Made by a program: the position numbers and the translations under genes. Under the pieces are notes generated by a model. It did not search any database, was not told the DNA's origin, and saw only the letters and a list, made by a program, of their open reading frames with translations. From a virus, in IMG/VR virus record IMGVR_UViG_3300044816_000100, positions 1 to 38,962 of that record: DNA of 38,962 bases; one strand, written 5' to 3'. Each line of letters opens with the position of its first letter. Position 1 is the first letter of the stretch. This document shows positions 1-5,333 of the stretch, piece by piece.

Positions 1-4
1 ACGA

Positions 5-47
5 ACTTTTAATCCCAAGGTCGCAGGTTCGATCCCTGCCCGGCCCA
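5..47 (+). tRNA. 3' fragment of tRNA-Lys(UUU), candidate att core
   Basis: An anticodon loop CTTTTAA (anticodon TTT, Lys) is followed by a perfect 5-bp T stem (GCAGG/CCTGC) around TTCGATC and an acceptor 3' strand CCGGCCC plus discriminator A. No CCA is encoded. The five bases before the loop (ACGAA) do not pair with the TCCCA that should be the 3' side of the anticodon stem. The tRNA identity therefore seems to begin at the anticodon loop, as in a phage att core that copies only the 3' end of a tRNA gene. It could instead be a real tRNA cut by the window edge. Confidence 0.6.
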
Positions 48-111
48 CTCCACGTTCTTCCTGCACTCGCACACGCCCTGTTGGCGACGCTGCGAACACG
101 CCTCGCAGGGT

Positions 112-128
112 GGTACCAAGAAGGTACC
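112..128. repeat. GGTACC-AAGAA-GGTACC inverted repeat
   Basis: Two copies of the palindrome GGTACC are separated by AAGAA, so the stretch can form a 6-bp hairpin. It lies about 65 bases after the tRNA fragment, in the otherwise empty stretch before the first gene. It could be an integrase arm site or a transcription signal; neither is shown. Confidence 0.35.
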
Positions 129-205
129 TTCCCGCGCCGCGAAGCTCTCCCTGAACGCCGCGCCGAGCACGCATACGGGCCACGCGGCCGCACCTGGAGG
201 ATCCC

Positions 206-499
206 GTGAGGTCGGAGCGCATCGACCCGACGATCGGCGTCAGCTGCGGGCACCGCGTTCCGCGCCGGCCTGTCGTCGACGGCGTAACGAAGCGCTACTG
301 GTGCGAGGCCTGCGGCGAGTTCCGGATGAGCGGCGGCCGCTCCAGCGGCGTCGCCGCCTTCGACTTCCTTCTCGAGCTCCGCGACGAGTGCGCCAGTCGC
401 GAGCTCGCCGTCAAGTTCCCGCGCCAGCTCGCGGGCTACCAACTCGCCGTCGTCGAAGCACTCGGCGCGCGGGCAATCATCAACGAAGGAGGCACCTGA
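206..499 (+). CDS. Small zinc-ribbon-like phage protein
   Basis: This is a 97-residue hypothetical protein. A GTG start is preceded by CTGGAGG at good spacing. The N-terminal third has C-G-H near residue 14 and a C-x-x-C-G pair near residue 33 (W-C-E-A-C-G), which could bind one zinc ion. The rest is helical with no motif I recognise. The stop overlaps the start of the next gene (TGATG), so the two are probably translationally coupled. It belongs to the short rightward cluster at the left edge, perhaps the distal end of the early operon if the genome is circular. Function unknown. Confidence 0.65.
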   Translation: MRSERIDPTIGVSCGHRVPRRPVVDGVTKRYWCEACGEFRMSGGRSSGVAAFDFLLELRDECASRELAVKFPRQLAGYQLAVVEALGARAIINEGGT

Positions 500-1188
500 T
501 GGGCATGAACCTCGACACTGTCGAGATCCCGCGGCGCGAGGCACGCGAGTCGTACCTCGACTACCGGCGCGCAGCGAAAGATGCACGTGACCCGGTGATC
601 AAGCGGGAGCTCGAAGAGATGGCCCGCGCGTTCCGTATCGCAGCGCAGGAGGATCGCCCGCTGATCGCGCTGACCCCGACGATCCGCCGCGGCGGCACGC
701 TCGTCAGGACGCGCGTGGTTGGCGAGTCGAAGACGCACTACAGCCTCCCTCGGCTCGCGGTCTGCAACGCCGATGCGCGATTCGCGTTCACGATGGGGGT
801 TGAGCGCGATGGGTCGATCGAGTTCATCGACTCGCTCGGCCGCACCGAGAGGTACCTGAGCGGCCGAATCCGGCTCGACGCAGGGCTCGATCTGCCGGAT
901 GGGTTCCGTGCCGGCGACCGGATCGGTCAGTGGACACGCAGTGCCTGGTCGGCGATGGTGCCGATCGTCCCGCCGAAGCACCGGCCCGCCGGCGCGAACC
1001 TGCGCAACCTGCTCGTCCTGTGGGAAGCGGACGACTGGACATGGGCGACCGTCCCGAGCCCTCCCGGCGACCCCGCCCTGCTGCAGCACGTCGGCGGCGA
1101 CATCTACGCCGTCCTCGCAGCGTGGGATTTGACGCCGCTCGAGCAGCTCGTCCTCAGCGGTCGCAAGCTCGCGGAGGGGATCGTCTAG
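499..1188 (+). CDS. Hypothetical phage protein, 229 aa
   Basis: The ATG at 499 overlaps the previous stop and is preceded by GAAGGAGG, so I prefer it to the longer open frame from 301. The first 60 residues are charged and helical. Residues about 65-215 look like a soluble mixed fold rich in Trp and Pro, with no signal peptide or membrane segment. The length and the D-W-T-W motif near the end are the only clear marks, and I do not recognise the family. It is coupled downstream to 1188-1331 by a TAGTG overlap. Its place next to the candidate att site suggests an accessory or early gene. Confidence 0.65.
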   Translation: MGMNLDTVEIPRREARESYLDYRRAAKDARDPVIKRELEEMARAFRIAAQEDRPLIALTPTIRRGGTLVRTRVVGESKTHYSLPRLAVCNADARFAFTMGVERDGSIEFIDSLGRTERYLSGRIRLDAGLDLPDGFRAGDRIGQWTRSAWSAMVPIVPPKHRPAGANLRNLLVLWEADDWTWATVPSPPGDPALLQHVGGDIYAVLAAWDLTPLEQLVLSGRKLAEGIV

Positions 1189-1331
1189 TGCCGAGACGGA
1201 ACGACAAGGGCCGACGCGTGAACGAGATCCCGCCGCGGAAGATCTTCGCGATCGACCAGACGCCGCGGCCGGCGAAGTTCGAGGCGCGCTCGCAGGTCGT
1301 GCGGCGCGCGCACCGCGGCATCCGCGGCTAG
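1188..1331 (+). CDS. 47-residue basic protein
   Basis: A GTG start at 1188 overlaps the TAG of the preceding gene. The product is 47 residues and strongly basic, with Arg/Lys clusters at both ends and a central P-R-K-I-F-A-I-D-Q-T stretch, so it may bind nucleic acid. It continues the coupled rightward cluster 206-1331. No family is recognised. The support is tight overlap and phase with the upstream gene rather than homology. Confidence 0.5.
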   Translation: MPRRNDKGRRVNEIPPRKIFAIDQTPRPAKFEARSQVVRRAHRGIRG

Positions 1332-1419
1332 TAGAGCCCCGAAGGGAAGCGCGGCCGCCGATCGCCTAGCGGTCGTGCTTTTCTAACCCCCCGCGCGGGG
1401 TAGTCCGCGCGCGTCGCAA

Positions 1420-1515
1420 AATGGGCCGTACGGCCCATTGTCGGCGTCCGGTCGCGTAGGCAGGCTGATGCTGCCCCGAGGGGCCCGGCAGGGCTAAGGG
1501 CGATGACGACTCCGA
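1420..1515 (+). promoter_or_regulatory. Leader with 20-bp palindrome, copy 1
   Basis: A perfect palindrome (arms AATGGGCCGT/ACGGCCCATT, 1420-1439) is followed by about 76 bases that end at the CTG at 1516. The stretch matches the leader of the leftward gene 29384-29689, with shared blocks CGGCCCATTG, GTCCGGT, AGGCAG.CTGA, AGGGGCC and ACTCCGA.TGGAGGCCGCC. The distance from palindrome to start codon is 76 bases here and 77 in the other copy. This is likely a regulator site plus promoter/leader. A second 12-bp palindrome, CCCCGCGCGGGG, lies at 1389-1400. Confidence 0.55.
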
Positions 1516-1817
1516 CTGGAGGCCGCCACGCCCGCAACGCCGCCCGTTCCCTCTGACGATCTCGGTTCGCTCGAGCGCCTCGGCGACTCCTTCGAGTTCG
1601 GGGTGCTGCTACTGCAGCTGCTCGAGCAGCTCGTGGACGTCTACCCGGACCCGCTGTCGAAGGGTGAGCTCGCCGAACGCGCCGGCGTCTCGGCGAGCTC
1701 GAGCGGCTTCTCTCGAACAACCTCGGCTCGCTCCGCTCGCTCGGCCTGCTCGACTACCCGCAGCCGGGCCAGGTTGCTGCGCTGCCGGTGCTGTTCCTCG
1801 AGAGCGCCGCTGCCTAG
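1516..1817 (+). pseudogene. Frameshifted winged-helix-like gene with CTG start
   Basis: From CTG 1516 the frame reads L-E-A-A, then D-D-L-G-S-L-E-R-L-G-D-S-F-E-F-G and L-L-L-Q-L-L-E, nearly identical to the N-terminus of 29384-29689. It then runs into a winged-helix-like segment (Y-P-D-P-L-S-K-G-E-L-A-E-R-A-G-V-S-A). At about 1708-1713 (TTCTCTCG) the frame breaks. The adjacent frame continues sensibly as S-N-N-L-G-S-L-R-S-L-G-L-L-D-Y-P to a TAG at 1817. An extra TC, or one lost base, explains the break. Upstream the frame is closed by TGA 1504. The DNA differences from the paralogue are mostly synonymous, so the start was recently under selection. Confidence 0.55.
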
Positions 1818-2125
1818 CTAAACACCCGGGAAGCCCCCGCGTCGACGCACGAGCGGATCTCGCGCGCGGCGTAGTCGGCGACGTCGAACCCAGCGTCCTC
1901 GAGCGCGAACCTCGCGACGCGGAGCCAGTAACGCATGAGCGGCATCCCGTCGAGCGAACCGTTCGACGCCCCGAGTGTCAGACCCCAGTCGTCAGCCTCG
2001 TAGACGTAGACGTGGTATCGCATAGCCGAGCGTCCGGCCTTGACGATCCAGGGCTCGACCGGCACTGGTTGCATGACCATGGAGTTCTGAAAGAGACCCT
2101 TCAATATCGCTGATTCTCGCGGCAT
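1814..2125 (-). CDS. Hypothetical protein, end of leftward operon
   Basis: This is a 103-residue protein with an ATG start and a weak GGAG. The middle has M-R-Y-H-V-Y-V-Y-E-A-D-D-W-G-L and the C-terminus is a helical segment (Y-W-L-R-V-A-R-F-A-L-E-D-A-G-F). There is no signal peptide. A near-perfect tandem AAAGTTCGG/AAAGTTTGG lies just upstream (about 2129-2150). The stop overlaps the stop of the convergent rightward pseudogene. It is not tightly packed with 2173-2379 and may be transcribed on its own. No family recognised. Confidence 0.55.
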   Translation of the reverse strand: MPRESAILKGLFQNSMVMQPVPVEPWIVKAGRSAMRYHVYVYEADDWGLTLGASNGSLDGMPLMRYWLRVARFALEDAGFDVADYAAREIRSCVDAGASRVFS

Positions 2126-2172
2126 AGCTCCAAACTTTTGCCCGAACTTTAGCCCACTGGGGCTGGCCCCCT

Positions 2173-2379
2173 TTACAGCAGGATCAGCGCGGCGACGACG
2201 GGCCTGCAGCCCTGCTCGACGAGCTCGACGGCCTGGTGGAGGTCAACCTCATGCCAGGGCGCGCGGGCGAGCCGTTCGGCGATCCGGACGCTGTAGCCGG
2301 CCTTGATGAGCACCTCGAGCCGCCAGCCCTCGACCTTCTCAAGCTCGGTCGGAGCTGGCGGGTATTCCTCGGGAATCAC
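2173..2379 (-). CDS. Small conserved protein downstream of endolysin
   Basis: The product is 68 residues. The GTG start overlaps the endolysin stop as GTGA. The first residues are P-E-E-Y-P-P-A-P-T-E-L-E. A helical core follows with W-R-L-E-V-L-I-K-A-G-Y and V-D-L-H-Q-A-V-E-L-V-E-Q-G-C, a pattern I recall from short uncharacterised actinobacterial and actinophage proteins. No catalytic motif or membrane segment is seen. Its place right after holin and endolysin allows a role in lysis or its control, but nothing in the sequence proves it. Confidence 0.7.
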   Translation of the reverse strand: MIPEEYPPAPTELEKVEGWRLEVLIKAGYSVRIAERLARAPWHEVDLHQAVELVEQGCRPVVAALILL

Positions 2380-3461
2380 GCGGCGAGGCTGAGTGCCTTG
2401 CAGGTGGGCTTGCCGACGCGGCCGGTCGCCTGGATCCGGTGTGCACGCTGGAAGCTCGCGACCGCGGCGCGCGTGCGCGGTCCCGCGGCGCCGTCGACGA
2501 GCAGGTGCGCGCCGCGGCGGTTGAGCGCCAGCTGCACGTTCGTGGTCGTGCAAGGCTTCAGCTTCGGCCTGGGAACCGGCCTCGGCTTCGGGACCGGCTT
2601 CGGGTGGTAGCCGCCGGCGCGGTACTCCTTGACGAGCTCGATGAAGCGAGTAATCGGGAAGTGCGGGCCGGCGTCGTGGTGGCCGCCGCCGCAAGCGCCG
2701 AGGTCGGAGTGCTGAAGGATCCCCGGCCGGATGATCGTGCAGCCGGAGACGACAGCGTGCTGGACAGGAACGCCGTACTTGACAGACCAGGCGGCGAAGA
2801 GACGCGCTGTGGCGCGCAGCTGCGCTTCCGGCCACACGGTCTGGCTCGCGTACCCGAGCAGCTCGTCGGAGAGCGCCCACGGGTTGAAGAACGCCTGCGT
2901 CCACGCTTTCGCGTCGTCGGGGACCATCCGGATCGTGTTGCCTGCGGCGTCGGTGGCGACGTTCGAGCTTGCCTGCGCGGCCGGGTTGTTGAACCATGCG
3001 CGGATCGCGTAGAGGCCCTGCAGCGCGCCGAGGCTCGGCATCTCGGCGTCGTGGACCACGAGGATCAGCACCTTGGCGCCGTTGCGGCCGCTGTAGTTCG
3101 TGACCAGCTGAGTGACGGTGATCGGTTCTTGCGCGGCCAGGGTGAGCGGGCGGAGCGTGCCCGCGAGCTGCTCGTTGCGGGCGCGCGCGGTGTACGCCGC
3201 GATCGCGTTCATGGGCGGCGTCTCGTTCACGGAGCCGGCGTGATAGTTCCTTGCGTCGAGCTTCGCGTACGCCTTCTGGCCGGCCGGGGTCAGCTTCGAC
3301 CCGAACACGTTCTTGAAGTACTGCGGATGACTCGCGAACGCGCCCAGGAGAGCGGCGGCGGCGAGCGCGCTGCCGGCGAGCAGGAGGCCGCCGAGGGTGA
3401 TGTGGACGTGGCGCCGCTGCATGCGGCGGCCGCCCCGTCCGGGGCTGCTGTGGCGAGACAT
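2376..3461 (-). CDS. Endolysin: N-acetylmuramoyl-L-alanine amidase with peptidoglycan-binding domain
   Basis: This 361-residue lysin probably cleaves the amide bond between muramic acid and the stem peptide. Residues about 21-43 form a hydrophobic signal-anchor. Residues about 130-280 look like an Amidase_2/PGRP domain, with candidate zinc ligands His137 (V-V-H-D-A-E) and His251 (L-Q-H-S-D) and a G-G-G-H-H-D-A-G-P-H loop. A Pro/Lys linker (285-303) leads to a C-terminal PG_binding_1-like domain with D-G-x-A-G-P-x-T. The start at 3461 is chosen because CAGGAG lies six bases before ATG; upstream in-frame codons belong to another gene's shadow. The upstream neighbour is a holin candidate. Confidence 0.85.
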   Translation of the reverse strand: MSRHSSPGRGGRRMQRRHVHITLGGLLLAGSALAAAALLGAFASHPQYFKNVFGSKLTPAGQKAYAKLDARNYHAGSVNETPPMNAIAAYTARARNEQLAGTLRPLTLAAQEPITVTQLVTNYSGRNGAKVLILVVHDAEMPSLGALQGLYAIRAWFNNPAAQASSNVATDAAGNTIRMVPDDAKAWTQAFFNPWALSDELLGYASQTVWPEAQLRATARLFAAWSVKYGVPVQHAVVSGCTIIRPGILQHSDLGACGGGHHDAGPHFPITRFIELVKEYRAGGYHPKPVPKPRPVPRPKLKPCTTTNVQLALNRRGAHLLVDGAAGPRTRAAVASFQRAHRIQATGRVGKPTCKALSLAA

Positions 3462-3474
3462 GGCGCTCCTGGCT

Positions 3475-3720
3475 TTAGAGGTGGAAGTGGGTCGCGGCGT
3501 AGACGGCGACGCCGACGAGGACGCCGCCGATCGTGCTGCCGACTGTGGCGCCGAGGATCGCGCCAAAGCGCGCGGCGATCCGGACGTCGTGCTTGACGAT
3601 CAGCAGATCGTCCTCGACGACGTCGAGGCGCCCGTCGAGCTTCTCGGTCACCTTGTCGAGGCGTACAGCCTCACGCTCAAGCGCCCAGACACGGGAGGGG
3701 ATCGGGAGCGGGGGCATCAT
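3475..3720 (-). CDS. Holin candidate: coiled coil plus one membrane segment
   Basis: This is an 81-residue protein. Residues about 12-50 form a charged heptad-like helix (R-V-W-A-L-E-R-E-A-V-R-L-D-K-V-T-E-K-L-D). Residues about 53-77 are one Gly/Val-rich membrane segment ending in T-H-F-H-L. Helix plus C-terminal membrane segment, just upstream of an endolysin, resembles XhlA-type lysis proteins. The start overlaps the previous stop (ATGATG). The endolysin follows after 13 bases. Membrane permeabilisation is inferred from position and topology only. Confidence 0.6.
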   Translation of the reverse strand: MMPPLPIPSRVWALEREAVRLDKVTEKLDGRLDVVEDDLLIVKHDVRIAARFGAILGATVGSTIGGVLVGVAVYAATHFHL

Positions 3721-3953
3721 GACACCGCCGCGCTGAGCCACGCCTGGAGGTGCGGGACGCCGCAGAAGTAGTGCTCGGCGGCCTGTCTGCCGACGACCTG
3801 CCCGGGCGTGCCGGCGTTCGGATCTGCGGGGACGTAACGAGCAAGGGTGGCGTTGATGAGGTGCAGCCGCATCAGGGTCGGGTCGGTCTGCAGGTCGGGG
3901 TCGTTGATCGGCTTGCTGCAGTAGTCGCAGGTGACGTTCGGGATCGCGGGCAT
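3717..3953 (-). CDS. Small zinc-finger-like protein
   Basis: This is a 78-residue protein that starts C-D-Y-C-S-K-P-I near residue 9 and has Y-F-C-G-V-P-H-L-Q-A-W near the C-terminus. The two C-x-x-C-like pairs could bind a single zinc ion. A good ribosome site (CTAGGAG) precedes the ATG. It lies between the collar fibre and the holin candidate in the tail-lysis segment and overlaps the holin start by four bases. No known phage tail or lysis family is recognised. Confidence 0.65.
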   Translation of the reverse strand: MPAIPNVTCDYCSKPINDPDLQTDPTLMRLHLINATLARYVPADPNAGTPGQVVGRQAAEHYFCGVPHLQAWLSAAVS

Positions 3954-3965
3954 AGGGCGCTGCTC

Positions 3966-4802
3966 CTAGAACTTGACGATGTAGATGCCGGCGACCTGGT
4001 GGGCCGGCGCGTCGAGGGAATCTGTGCTGACACCGGAGCCGCCGTCGGCTGAACCGGTCGTTGATCCGGTGGTGCTGTTGTATGGGTTGGCGCCCCCCGA
4101 CGAACCGACGTTGGCCGTGCCGGAGACAACGGTGAACGAATGGGAGTGCGGCGTGTGGCGGTGCTGCGGCCGCCGGTTGCCGGAGGTGACGTTGTCGCTG
4201 ACACCGAGGACGCTGATGCTCGAGTGCGACCCGACGTGCAAGGGGTTGCGGCCGCCGAAGAAGTCCGGGAGCGTGAACGTTGTTAGGCCGTCGCCGTCGC
4301 CGAACGGGAGACACGTGGTCGGCGTCGAGACGGCGTCGCTGCCGCTGTGGGTCGCGGCGACGGTGCCTTCGGCTGCGCGTGTGCAGGTTGGGGAGGTGGT
4401 GCCGAAGCCGGCGGTGATCAGGATCTTTTCGGTGCCGATCAGGATCTCGAAGGCGCGGCCGTCGGCCGGCCACTGCGCCGGCCAGGCCGTCAATGGCACG
4501 CTCGTCTGGTTGTTCGTCATCGCGCCGCTCAGGGTGGTTGTGCCGCCGTAGGTGCGTGCGAGGGCCTGGAGTGCGGTGTAGAGGCTTGCGTAGGTGGTGC
4601 GCGAGACCATCGCGCCGTTCGCTTCGAGCCAGCCGCTCTTGACGATGTTCGAGACTTGCCAGCCCGCGGACGCTTTGATCTTGAACTGCAGGTCGCCGAC
4701 GTCGGCGACCGCGTTGAAGTTGTCACGCACCTGCGCATTCCAGATCGTGGCGGTCATCAGCTGACCGACCGTCACGGTGATCGGTGTGGTCCAGACAGCC
4801 AT
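3966..4802 (-). CDS. Tail fibre / tail collar domain protein
   Basis: This is a 278-residue virion protein. Residues about 50-200 match the phage tail-collar fold: G-W-L-E-A-N-G-A-M-V-S-R-T-T-Y near residue 57, then F-T-L-P-D-F-F-G-G-R near residue 176. A roughly 70-residue insert lies between the two halves. The C-terminal 80 residues are rich in Gly, Ser and Thr, with H-R-H-T-P-H-S-H-S, typical of fibre tips that may bind metal. Its start overlaps the upstream gene (ATGA). It probably sits at the tail tip and helps bind the host surface. Confidence 0.8.
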   Translation of the reverse strand: MAVWTTPITVTVGQLMTATIWNAQVRDNFNAVADVGDLQFKIKASAGWQVSNIVKSGWLEANGAMVSRTTYASLYTALQALARTYGGTTTLSGAMTNNQTSVPLTAWPAQWPADGRAFEILIGTEKILITAGFGTTSPTCTRAAEGTVAATHSGSDAVSTPTTCLPFGDGDGLTTFTLPDFFGGRNPLHVGSHSSISVLGVSDNVTSGNRRPQHRHTPHSHSFTVVSGTANVGSSGGANPYNSTTGSTTGSADGGSGVSTDSLDAPAHQVAGIYIVKF

Positions 4803-5314
4803 CAGCTCTTCTTCCGGCGAGGTTTACGAGGAGCTGGCGGCGGCGCGGGGTCGGGTTCGCCGAGGTGGCGACGCACTTGGCCGGCGAGCTCGTCAAGGTC
4901 TTCGTGAGGCAGCCAGTTCCGGAGCGGCGGCTCCGGGACGCGGAGCAGCTGCGCGGCGATCGCGTCCGGATCATCCGGCCAGACCACGCGCGCGTAGGCG
5001 CCGCCGATCGTCGCGTTGAAGCAGCCGTCCGGGCCGGCGCAGAGGAACCTGGGGTCGCTGCGCATCGCAAGCTGCGCGCTGGTGCAGAACGGGCAGCCGA
5101 CGACCCAGCGGCCATGGTTCACGTACACGTGCGTGGTCGTCTCGTCGGTCTCTCCGCGACGGTGGAGCGTCGGGAGGATGTCGTCGACGTAGTTGTCGGG
5201 CTGGTCGTGCAGCGCGAGCACGACGTCCGCGAGCGGCACTCCGACGCGCTCGAGGTGCTCGTGCAGCTGCGGCGTGCCGTAACCGTCCTCGCCGGTGAGG
5301 ATTCTGTTGGCCAA
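4802..5314 (-). CDS. Hypothetical tail-region protein with Cys motifs
   Basis: This is a 170-residue protein with C-P-F-C near residue 74 and C-A-G-P-D-G-C near residue 91, probably a small zinc site, then a Lys/Arg-rich tail (P-R-K-P-R-R-K-K-S). The N-terminal 60 residues include L-H-E-H-L-E-R-V-G-V-P. The start shown is TTG 5314. No ATG or GTG fits and the ribosome site is weak, so the true start is uncertain. The ATGA overlap with the collar fibre gene supports coupling. Its place after the large tail protein suggests a virion or assembly role. Confidence 0.65.
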   Translation of the reverse strand: MANRILTGEDGYGTPQLHEHLERVGVPLADVVLALHDQPDNYVDDILPTLHRRGETDETTTHVYVNHGRWVVGCPFCTSAQLAMRSDPRFLCAGPDGCFNATIGGAYARVVWPDDPDAIAAQLLRVPEPPLRNWLPHEDLDELAGQVRRHLGEPDPAPPPAPRKPRRKKS

Positions 5315-5333
5315 AGAGGTGTTAGGAGGTCGC

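Noticed and set aside
1389-1400. Palindrome CCCCGCGCGGGG as an intrinsic terminator
   Set aside because: No T-run follows on either strand and no loop is possible without breaking the stem; in such GC-rich DNA short GC palindromes are common.
2151-2164. AGCCC-ACTG-GGGCT hairpin as late-operon terminator
   Set aside because: It is only 5 bp, with AAAG rather than a U-run after it in the leftward direction. It may contribute but is not supported.
2439-3596. 385-residue + strand frame
   Set aside because: Antisense to the endolysin, which has clear catalytic and binding motifs and a strong ribosome site.
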